From positions 1 through 5,142 of the forward strand of contig JAEOTJ010000439.1 of NCBI GenBank assembly GCA_016839905.1: 5,142 nucleotides of DNA. The letters run 5' to 3'. Within the stretch, counting starts at the first letter, position 1; every line of letters starts with the position of its first letter. Positions 1 through 5,142 of this stretch are shown piece after piece. Position numbers and translations under genes: made by a program. This DNA comes from Promethearchaeota archaeon. Lineage in GTDB: Archaea > Asgardarchaeota > Lokiarchaeia > Sigynarchaeales > SOKP01. The notes beneath the pieces were generated by a model. It saw only the letters and a program-made list of their open reading frames with translations. It was not told the origin of the DNA and ran no database searches.

Positions 1-878
1 ATCCAACGTGTTTGTATCATCCATATGCAAAATCGTTTTTGATTACTGAAGCAATGCGAGGAGAAGGAGCAATATTAAAAGATTTAAAAGGGAAGACATT
101 CATGGAAAAATATCATACCCAAAAAGAATTAGCTCCGAGGGATATAGTATCAAGAGCAATTGATGCTGAATTGAAAAAGTCTGGTGATGACTATGTATTA
201 CTGGATATCGCCTCATATAAAGACCCAGATTTTATTATCAATCATTTTCCTGGCGTTTATGATCAGTGTATGAAGTTTAACATTGACATCACTAAAGAAC
301 CAATTCCTATCGTCCCCGCTGCTCATTATTGCTGCGGGGGTGTCGTAGTTAGGATTGATGGGACTACAGAAGTTAAAAACCTATATGTTATTGGTGAATC
401 TTCCTGTACCGGCTTACATGGCAGTAATAGATTAGCAAGTAATTCATTATTAGAAGGATTAGTCAATGCTCATGAATGTGGTATCACACTTAAAAATAGA
501 ATCTCTAAATTAAAAATAAAAGAATTTCCCGAATGGGAACCTGGTCACGCAGTCCCATCCACAGAAGCAGTCATCATAACTCAGAATTGGGATGAAGTTA
601 GAAGATTTATGTGGAATTATGTAGGCATTGTTCGTACTGATTTGCGTTTACAAAGAGCTAAGAAGAGGATCAATTTATTATTAGATGAAATCAACCAGTA
701 TTACTGGGATTTTAAAATAGAAAAAAATTTAGTTGAGTTAAGAAATCTGGCAACTGTGGCTAAGATTATTATTGTTAGTGCCATATCACGAAAAGAAAGT
801 CGAGGAATTCATTATAATATAGATTATCCAAATAAATCTAAAATGAGTAGGTCAACCACATTAAAAAAGCCATGGTAA
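1..878 (+). CDS. nadB: L-aspartate oxidase (NadB), C-terminal part, 5' end beyond the window
   Basis: FAD-dependent cytoplasmic enzyme that oxidises L-aspartate to iminoaspartate, which NadA condenses with dihydroxyacetone phosphate to quinolinate for NAD synthesis. The frame is open to base 1 (codons in phase from 3), so the TTG at 12 is internal. Bases 1-2 (AT) fit the end of the His codon in the family motif HPT, followed by CLYHP. Visible conserved elements are ITEAMRGEGA, ELAPRDIV with the active-site Arg at 138-140 (E. coli Arg290), VPAAHYCCGGV with the substrate His at 324-326 (E. coli His351), and TGLHGSNRLASNSLLEG with Arg at 429-431 (E. coli Arg386). A C-terminal helical domain follows, with FMWNYVGIVRT and RKESRGIH. 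These NadB-type motifs and the short C-terminus argue against the related succinate dehydrogenase/fumarate reductase flavoproteins. About 291 residues are present of roughly 540; the FAD-binding N-terminal part (GxGxxG) lies outside. It ends 31 bases before the subtilase gene. Confidence 0.97.
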   Translation, partial: PTCLYHPYAKSFLITEAMRGEGAILKDLKGKTFMEKYHTQKELAPRDIVSRAIDAELKKSGDDYVLLDIASYKDPDFIINHFPGVYDQCMKFNIDITKEPIPIVPAAHYCCGGVVVRIDGTTEVKNLYVIGESSCTGLHGSNRLASNSLLEGLVNAHECGITLKNRISKLKIKEFPEWEPGHAVPSTEAVIITQNWDEVRRFMWNYVGIVRTDLRLQRAKKRINLLLDEINQYYWDFKIEKNLVELRNLATVAKIIIVSAISRKESRGIHYNIDYPNKSKMSRSTTLKKPW

Positions 879-909
879 CCCAAATAAAACTTTAATTAAT
901 AACATTTAA

Positions 910-2163
910 ATGAAAAAAATGACGATTTACACTCCTTTTAAAGAAAAAATCGATACTCAAAATAAAGATCAGCAATTTAGGGTATTAATTTCATTTGAAG
1001 ATCTTTCAAATAGGGAGAAATTCATAGAAAAATATAAAGATTTGATAATTTTAGGTAAGTTTGATTTTATACCTTCAATTTATGCTAATTTAGAGAAAGA
1101 TCAAATTTATCATTTTGAAAAAGAGAAGATAATAATCCAAATCGAAGAAGATCAAAAGCTTCATTTTTCAATGCTAGATGTTTCAGAGATTTTAGGACTA
1201 AATGAGTATCAAAATTCCCACATCATATATAGAGGAACAAATATTAATGTAGGAATTGTAGATGATGGGATAAACGAAAGTTTACCATCAATACCTAATC
1301 TGAAAGATCCTTTAGATTCAAATAAAATAAAGATTCCAGAAAAGGATATTACACATGGGACTATTATGGCAAGTGTAATTAGCAATCAGTTTAAGGATAT
1401 TGATGATAAGTTTATTGGAATTGCTCCAAATGTCAATCTGATTGATTTTAAATTAAGTAAATTAAGTGAGGAGTATCATTTTTCTGATGTTTTAAAAATA
1501 TTTGAGAAAATTAATACAGATAAAATTCATATTGACATTCTTTTAATTTCTCTTACAACTAAAGATCCATCTGATGGTAAAGATATCTTATCGTTAGCTT
1601 GTAATTTATATGTTGATAATGGGCTAATCATAGTAAGCCCTGCAGGTAATTTTGGTCCAGATCCTTATACTATAGGAAGTCCTGGGGCCGCAGAAAAGGT
1701 TATTACAATCGGAGCTCTTACAAAAGAACTTAAAGTACCTAGTTTTAGCGGAAGGGGTCCTACCTTAGACGAAAGAGTTAAACCCGATTTCTGTTTGTCT
1801 GGTTCAAATATAATTGTGCCATTATCAAACAATTTACGTGTGAGAGTTACTGGTACTAGTATTTCTGCTTCAATTGCTGTAGGGATAATCGCATTAATTA
1901 AGGAATTTAATCCTAAAATTTCATATAATGCTATAATTGATTTAATAAAGACATCGAGAGTAGATCTGAATTTTGACCCAACTACTCAAGGATTAGGAAC
2001 TATAAGAATTAGTGATCTTTTCGAGAAATTAGATTTATTTCATGAAAGATTAGTTCCTTATAGTTATTTACTTAAAAGATCCTTTGAATTAGCTATTGAA
2101 TTTTTAGCCTTGTTTGTATTATTGTTTTATTTATTCTACTTTTTAAAAATAATATTATTTTAA
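910..2163 (+). CDS. Subtilisin-like serine protease (S8) with I9-like prodomain and C-terminal membrane anchor
   Basis: 417 residues. The subtilase catalytic set is complete: Asp118 in NVGIVDDGI (codon 1261), His149 in THGTIMAS (codon 1354), oxyanion-hole Asn247 in SPAGNFGP (codon 1648) and nucleophile Ser317 in TGTSISAS (codon 1858). The family's FSxRGPT motif also appears, as FSGRGPT (279-285). Residues about 22-95 look like a small alpha/beta prodomain of the inhibitor-I9 type, starting FRVLISFEDL. The catalytic domain spans about 105-375. A single hydrophobic helix (about 392-416) follows KR at 389-390 and ends at the C-terminus. No N-terminal signal peptide is present, and an in-frame TAA at 907-909 directly before the ATG rules out an upstream extension; a second Met at codon 4 is the only close alternative. 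This predicts a tail-anchored protease facing the cytoplasm (inference). Oddity: the usual Pro of GTSxxxP is Ser321. There is no Shine-Dalgarno site upstream. The substrate is unknown; it could serve protein quality control or regulated proteolysis at the membrane. Confidence 0.95.
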   Translation: MKKMTIYTPFKEKIDTQNKDQQFRVLISFEDLSNREKFIEKYKDLIILGKFDFIPSIYANLEKDQIYHFEKEKIIIQIEEDQKLHFSMLDVSEILGLNEYQNSHIIYRGTNINVGIVDDGINESLPSIPNLKDPLDSNKIKIPEKDITHGTIMASVISNQFKDIDDKFIGIAPNVNLIDFKLSKLSEEYHFSDVLKIFEKINTDKIHIDILLISLTTKDPSDGKDILSLACNLYVDNGLIIVSPAGNFGPDPYTIGSPGAAEKVITIGALTKELKVPSFSGRGPTLDERVKPDFCLSGSNIIVPLSNNLRVRVTGTSISASIAVGIIALIKEFNPKISYNAIIDLIKTSRVDLNFDPTTQGLGTIRISDLFEKLDLFHERLVPYSYLLKRSFELAIEFLALFVLLFYLFYFLKIILF

Positions 2164-2209
2164 TTGGAGAAAAGAGTGAGAAAACATTTATCCAATATTC
2201 CATATTGCT

Positions 2210-2716
2210 TTGCCTTTAATTTTAACAGAAATTCCGAGGATTAAACGATTAAAAATCAATAGGGTATCATTGATAATTGGTGCATTACTTCCAGATATAA
2301 TTGATAAACCCCTATTCCTTTTAGATTTAGGAGGAGGAAGACTTTATTCTCATAACCTACTTTTTGTAATAATAAGTTTTTTAATCGTCCATTTTTCCAG
2401 CAATAGAAATAAAAGTATTTCTTTTCCCTTTCTTTTTGGTCTTATTTCGCATATCATATTAGATCTTCCATACGTCCCACTTTTTTACCCTTTTTTATCT
2501 TACGATTTTTATTATATTGAGGAACCCTTTCTCTATTGGTTAATGAAATTATGGACAGATCCATTAGTAATAATTACGGAGATTTCTGGTATTTTATTTT
2601 TATTATTTATTGTAATTCACAATAATTTGTACCATAAAAGGGATATTATAAATTATTTAATAGGTTTTAATCAAACATTAATTCAGATTTCCAAAGAAAA
2701 AGAAATTCCTAGCTAA
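2210..2716 (+). CDS. YdjM/DUF457-type membrane-bound metal-dependent hydrolase
   Basis: A small membrane protein of 168 residues from the first standard start, TTG at 2210. Family-type motifs are GALLPDIID (residues 24-32, Asp29 and Asp32), YSHNLLF (His48) and GLISHIILDLPYVPLFYPF (His81, Asp85). Their order and spacing match the YdjM family (LLPDID, THSLL, HILAD...PLLWP), in which these His and Asp residues are presumed metal ligands. The biochemical activity is not established for the family. Membrane segments are about 49-62, 70-83 and 118-137, and the C-terminal tail is charged. The frame also stays open upstream to a TGA at 2177-2179 and encodes IYPIFHIAL just before the TTG, which matches the conserved N-terminal His motif of the family. 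The true N-terminus is therefore probably at ATT 2186 (GTGAG at 2176-2180 could act as a ribosome binding site), or the 5' end has a frameshift. It lies close behind the subtilase gene and is probably cotranscribed with it. Confidence 0.82.
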   Translation: MPLILTEIPRIKRLKINRVSLIIGALLPDIIDKPLFLLDLGGGRLYSHNLLFVIISFLIVHFSSNRNKSISFPFLFGLISHIILDLPYVPLFYPFLSYDFYYIEEPFLYWLMKLWTDPLVIITEISGILFLLFIVIHNNLYHKRDIINYLIGFNQTLIQISKEKEIPS

Positions 2717-2720
2717 ATCT

Positions 2721-2740
2721 CGAAAATTTTTATATTTAAA
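2721..2740 (+). promoter_or_regulatory. Candidate archaeal BRE/TATA promoter for the XPF-like nuclease gene
   Basis: In the 97-base gap before the nuclease gene, the purine-rich CGAAAA at 2721-2726 is followed by TTTTTATATTTAAA (2727-2740). This resembles an archaeal BRE plus TATA box. Start of transcription about 25 bases downstream would leave a leader of some 50 bases before the ATG at 2814. A second A/T-rich box (TAAAATATTTAAT, 2772-2784) lies nearer the start and could serve instead with a very short leader. In such A/T-rich DNA these matches are weak evidence. Confidence 0.33.
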
Positions 2741-2813
2741 ACTTAAAATTAATAGTTTAATAACTTTGATGTAAAATATTTAATATTGAGCTCACTAATT
2801 CTTAAGTAGTAAG

Positions 2814-3554
2814 ATGACTGAAAGCAAACCACTTCATGTAATTATAGATAATAGAGAACAGAAGTTAATGGCTTTATTAGACACTAAGAAAGATATAATA
2901 ACATATGATTCAAAACAATTAGATATTGCCGATATAGTTGTTTCCAGCGAGGTTGCAATAGAAAGAAAAGAAGGATTCGATTTTGTTTCCTCAATAATGG
3001 ATAATAGATTGTTCGAACAATTACTTCGATTAAAGGATACATATCAATATCCAATTTTGGTATTAGAGGGTTTGAATGATGAGGTATTTGAAAATACCGG
3101 AATGAAAATTTCATCGATTTATGGTGCCCTTTCTTTCATATCTTATAAATTAGGGATTTCTGTAATTCCTACACGAAACTTGGAGGATACTGCGATTGTT
3201 ATTGAGAGAATAGCTTATAGGGAACAAGTTAAAGATAGTATGCCTATTTTTTCAAGGAGGGCTCCTAAAGCGATGTCAAAAAAAGAAAGAAGATCCTTTA
3301 TAATAGAAGGTTTAGCAGATATTGGCTCCAAAAAGGCGAGCACATTAATAGATAAATTTAAAACCCCATATGAGGTATTTAGAGCTATTAAGTACACAGA
3401 AATTTCATATACAAGGACAGGGAACCCAAAAGGCATTAAAGGTCCGCTTGAAGATCTTACTGGGTTTGGCTGGAAGTTCGTTGAGAAAAATCAAAAGCTC
3501 CTTTTTGGCAAAAAGAAAAAAAGTCCTCAAAAAAAGATTAATGAAGCATACTAG
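2814..3554 (+). CDS. XPF/Mus81-type structure-specific endonuclease (ERCC4 domain plus helix-hairpin-helix)
   Basis: 246 residues, matching in length and layout the short archaeal XPF (as in Sulfolobus), which has no helicase domain and cuts branched DNA such as flaps and stalled-fork structures. The ERCC4 nuclease domain covers about 8-140: VIIDNREQ (Asp12, Glu15), then IAD (Asp40) and IERKEGFD (Glu50, Arg51, Lys52, Asp56), giving the metal-binding GD-x(n)-ERK-x3-D signature with Gly39 replaced by Ala. NRLFEQL (64-70) follows as in the family. A linker with SRRAPKAMSKKERR leads to a first helix-hairpin-helix at about 166-190 (GLADIGSKKASTLIDKF) and a second, degenerate one at about 214-231 (LTGFGWKFVEKNQKLL). 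About 12-15 extra residues (near 198-212) separate the two, more than I expect from the Sulfolobus protein. The C-terminus is lysine-rich, and I see no clear PCNA-binding PIP box. The family acts as a dimer on DNA. ATG 2814 is the start, with no strong ribosome binding site. Confidence 0.93.
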   Translation: MTESKPLHVIIDNREQKLMALLDTKKDIITYDSKQLDIADIVVSSEVAIERKEGFDFVSSIMDNRLFEQLLRLKDTYQYPILVLEGLNDEVFENTGMKISSIYGALSFISYKLGISVIPTRNLEDTAIVIERIAYREQVKDSMPIFSRRAPKAMSKKERRSFIIEGLADIGSKKASTLIDKFKTPYEVFRAIKYTEISYTRTGNPKGIKGPLEDLTGFGWKFVEKNQKLLFGKKKKSPQKKINEAY

Positions 3555-3656
3555 GAATTTTCAGAGCTTTAAAAAATATCTGATAAATTGATTTTCTTGT
3601 AAAGAGGCTTATTCTGAAAAGCTTTTTACATTATTTAATTTTTGAAATCTTATAAT

Positions 3657-4424
3657 ATGATTATTTATCTTTCATTAATTGCAATATTTTTCTCGAGTAT
3701 GGTTTACGGCATTATTGGATTTGGAGATGCCTTAGTCTTAATACCCATTATATCTCCAATAATCGGTATTAAAAATGCGGTAATACTTGTTAATATCTGG
3801 GGGACCTTTCCCGCTTTACTGAATTTTATTAAATACAGAGAACTTTTAGATAAAGGATATTTTTTCCGATTCCTGTCTTTGGGTATCCCAGCTACTATTT
3901 TAGGTACCTATCTAATCATTAGTATTAGAACGGAATGGATAGAATTATTTCTGGGTAGTTTTATTCTCATTTATTCTTCTTTGAAGCTAATAAAATACTT
4001 TAAAAATCTCGATACTATGAAAGTTGAAAATCAACTTAATACAACCTCACCCCTCATTTATTTTGGTGGATTTTCTTATGGTTTGCTAACTGGGTTGATT
4101 AGCGCAGCAGGACCAATTAATGTTGCATTATTAGAAAAAACTGGGCATTATCGAGAAAGCTTTATTGAGAATTTTGGGGCAATTGGAACAATATTATCAT
4201 TTTCAAGAATTCCTTTTTATTTCATTAGAAATATTTTTCCATACGAGTTAATTTTGGTATTTTTATTAGCATTTCCTATAATTTTTACAGGAACGAAACT
4301 TGGTCAAAAAATTACTCCAAAAATCTCTGTAAAGAAATTCCAAATCGTTGTATTTCTTTTTCTATTAGTAATAAGCTTAAAATCTATCATCTTATCAGGT
4401 ATAAGCTTAATCAATCTATTATAG
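3657..4424 (+). CDS. TauE/SafE-family membrane permease
   Basis: 255 residues from ATG 3657. A TTG at 3642 in the same frame would add five residues (MKSYN), but the ATG is preferred because the first membrane helix begins immediately after it. The protein is strongly hydrophobic with about eight membrane segments: near 2-23, 25-57, 69-90, 94-115, 132-159, 170-190, 197-215 and 228-248. It shows the two-fold pattern of the TauE/SafE family: a glycine-rich first-repeat motif, YGIIGFGDALVLIPII (17-32), and a counterpart, YGLLTGLISAAGPINVALL (141-159). Family members are proposed exporters or importers of sulfonates, sulfite, sulfoacetate or other small organic anions. Nothing here identifies the substrate, and no sulfur-metabolism gene is adjacent. 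A charged cytoplasmic-type loop (about 112-130) separates the halves. The gene is about 100 bases from the nuclease gene, so it may have its own promoter; an A/T-rich TTATTTAATTTTT (3631-3643) lies about 20-26 bases upstream of the ATG, compatible with a leaderless transcript. Confidence 0.88.
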   Translation: MIIYLSLIAIFFSSMVYGIIGFGDALVLIPIISPIIGIKNAVILVNIWGTFPALLNFIKYRELLDKGYFFRFLSLGIPATILGTYLIISIRTEWIELFLGSFILIYSSLKLIKYFKNLDTMKVENQLNTTSPLIYFGGFSYGLLTGLISAAGPINVALLEKTGHYRESFIENFGAIGTILSFSRIPFYFIRNIFPYELILVFLLAFPIIFTGTKLGQKITPKISVKKFQIVVFLFLLVISLKSIILSGISLINLL

Positions 4425-4515
4425 AATGGGATTTTGTTTATTAGAAGTCAAACTCACATTTTTGTTAAAAAATTAATCTCTAAATCAATTATGATATCAA
4501 ATAAATCTATATTCC

Positions 4516-4526
4516 TTTAAAATAAC
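4516..4526 (+). promoter_or_regulatory. Candidate TATA box for the four-helix membrane protein gene
   Basis: The 130-base gap after the permease gene holds no gene that I can see. CTTTAAAATAA at about 4516-4526 is TATA-like. Its centre lies about 27 bases before the GTG at 4548 and 36 before the ATG at 4557, the spacing expected for an archaeal leaderless or short-leader transcript. The background is so A/T-rich that chance matches are common. Confidence 0.28.
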
Positions 4527-4556
4527 AAAAAAACATAAGAAATTCAAGTGAAAATT

Positions 4557-4997
4557 ATGGAAAATCTAAAAATCGGACATTTTTTAATGAATTTTATGGG
4601 TTTTTATATCTTAGTAATGGGTATATTGTGGATATTCGTAACCGAAATCATGTTTGTCAGTGATTTTTTATGGTACACAGGTCAGAGTTACGCTAATTAT
4701 TTAGCTACTGATCGTATCTACGCAGAGATTTATATCATAACAAAGAAGTTGATTGGATTTGTGTTATTAGCTAATGGAGTTTTAGTTCTTTTCATAAACA
4801 ATAAGAGTTATAAAGTCGGTGAAAAATGGTCCTGGTTTGCGCTTTTGATTTCAGGAGGTTTAACCTGGGAGACATTTATAATATATAAGATATTTATCGG
4901 TTATTATGGTGGAAGCAGGATTACTTTTATAGTTGGATTAGGACTTCTAATAGCAGGAATAGCTTTTCCCGCAAAGGAAATTTTGGGTCAAAAATAA
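4557..4997 (+). CDS. Hypothetical four-helix membrane protein
   Basis: I do not recognise this protein. From ATG 4557 it has 146 residues; a GTG at 4548 in the same frame would add three (MKI). The ATG is preferred because GTGA at 4548-4551 could pair with 16S rRNA as a short Shine-Dalgarno site five bases before it, but if transcription is leaderless the GTG could be used. Hydrophobic helices fall at about 10-30, 59-80, 91-113 and 121-138. The lysine-bearing loop NNKSYKVGEK (81-90) and the charged C-terminal tail (KEILGQK) suggest that both ends and this loop are cytoplasmic. The first outer loop (about 31-58) is rich in aromatic residues (FLWYTGQSYANY). A Trp-rich stretch opens helix three (KWSWF), and YYGGSR precedes helix four. 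There are no catalytic or metal-binding motifs I can name. It stands 130 bases from the permease and is followed by T-tracts, so it is probably transcribed alone or as the last gene. Confidence 0.78.
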   Translation: MENLKIGHFLMNFMGFYILVMGILWIFVTEIMFVSDFLWYTGQSYANYLATDRIYAEIYIITKKLIGFVLLANGVLVLFINNKSYKVGEKWSWFALLISGGLTWETFIIYKIFIGYYGGSRITFIVGLGLLIAGIAFPAKEILGQK

Positions 4998-5003
4998 TAT
5001 AAA

Positions 5004-5044
5004 TTTCTTTTTTTTTATTAGTATTCAAGTATTTATTTTTTTTT
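5004..5044 (+). terminator. Paired T-tract terminator region after the four-helix membrane protein gene
   Basis: Just after the TAA at 4995-4997 lies TTTC followed by nine T (5008-5016), and a second run of nine T follows at 5036-5044. There is no stable hairpin upstream of either. Bare U-tracts on the non-template strand are typical archaeal intrinsic terminators, and tandem tracts often act as primary and backup. The same stretch read on the - strand is A-rich and would not terminate transcription from the right. Confidence 0.55.
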
Positions 5045-5142
5045 ATATTATTTTCCATGTTCGGAGAGCCGACATTATTTTAAGCTTAGCCAATCACCCC
5101 CCATGATTTTTTCTCTCTTGTTAGAAATAATTGCTTCAAGCA
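5045..5142. other. Right edge of the window with no assignable gene; two competing partial readings
   Basis: No gene can be assigned in the last 98 bases. On the - strand a frame open from the edge ends at a stop at 5075-5077 and would encode a hydrophilic C-terminus (LEAIISNKREKIMGGDWLSL plus Lys). On the + strand an ATG at 5103 opens MIFSLLLEIIASS, which could be the start of a membrane or secreted protein; the two readings exclude each other over this overlap. A small hairpin, ATGT(T)CGG-AGAG-CCGACAT (5057-5075), with one bulged T, stands out from the A/T-rich background and would fall directly after the stop of the - strand reading. A run of six C (5096-5101) precedes the + strand ATG; its complement with flanking bases reads GGGGGGTGAT on the - strand. 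Confidence 0.35.

Noticed and set aside
12..14. TTG at 12 as the start of the first gene
   Set aside because: The frame is open to the left edge, and the codons before it (HPT-C by inference of one base) match the conserved NadB motif HPTxLYHP, so the gene is cut by the window rather than starting here.
2884..3114. Open frame on the - strand inside the nuclease gene (76 codons)
   Set aside because: It lies wholly within the well-supported ERCC4 nuclease coding sequence, and its translation shows no recognisable motif.
3215..3436. Open frame on the - strand inside the nuclease gene (73 codons)
   Set aside because: Same region as the helix-hairpin-helix part of the nuclease; an antisense by-product of that coding sequence.
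2814..3554. The nuclease, subtilase and YdjM-like protein as a defence island or DNA-damage module
   Set aside because: E. coli YdjM is LexA-regulated and XPF acts in repair, but I see no operator, no mobile element, no partner effector gene, and a 97-base gap with a possible separate promoter; the link is only suggestive.
3370..3591. Second + strand frame overlapping the end of the nuclease gene
   Set aside because: It shares most of its length with the nuclease in another phase, and its composition (many K, L, S) is that of a shifted A/T-rich frame.
3616..3627. Palindrome AAAAGCTTTT after the nuclease gene as a terminator hairpin
   Set aside because: It leaves no loop, so it cannot form a stable hairpin, and only five T follow; too weak to call.
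4371..4410. Direct repeat ATAAGCTTAA at 4371-4380 and 4401-4410, exactly 30 bases apart
   Set aside because: It lies in the last membrane helix and C-terminus of the permease and reflects a repeated Ile-Ser-Leu stretch; two short copies only, no array.
5044..5075. Ten-codon - strand frame (MSALRTWKII) overlapping the stop of the edge reading
   Set aside because: Too short, with the GGTGAT-like site too far upstream, and no other support.

Overview
The window is AT-rich (about 70% A+T by eye) and gene-dense. Six protein-coding genes all lie on the + strand, and every gap between genes is under 150 bases. I read it as archaeal, for four reasons: a stand-alone short XPF/Mus81-type nuclease with no helicase domain, mostly absent or weak Shine-Dalgarno sites, A/T-rich TATA-like boxes close upstream of starts, and bare T-tracts as terminator candidates. 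The low GC and the gene mix (NadB, subtilase, small membrane proteins, XPF nuclease) would suit a Loki-type Asgard archaeon, but that placement is inference only. No RNA gene, CRISPR array, insertion sequence or origin was seen.

Layout. (1) Left edge to 878: C-terminal half of L-aspartate oxidase (nadB), the first step of de novo NAD synthesis, cut by the window edge. (2) 910-2163: a subtilase (S8) with an intact Asp/His/Asn/Ser set, an I9-like N-terminal prodomain, no signal peptide and a single C-terminal membrane helix. (3) 2210-2716, with coding sequence probably beginning near 2186: a small membrane protein of the YdjM/DUF457 'membrane-bound metal-dependent hydrolase' family. (4) 2814-3554: an ERCC4-fold structure-specific endonuclease with a C-terminal helix-hairpin-helix region. 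(5) 3657-4424: a TauE/SafE-type anion permease. (6) 4557-4997: an unrecognised four-helix membrane protein, followed by two T-tracts. The last 100 bases have no convincing gene.

How they work together. The genes do not form an obvious single pathway. The tightest pair is the subtilase and the YdjM-like protein. They are separated by a few tens of bases, are probably cotranscribed, and both sit at the membrane. NadB, the XPF nuclease and the permease look like independent housekeeping or accessory functions, and the last three genes are separated by about 100-130 bases each, enough for separate promoters. I did not find a clear new system. The observations most worth following are the signal-less, tail-anchored subtilase, the non-canonical or disrupted start of the YdjM-like gene, and the variant features of the nuclease.
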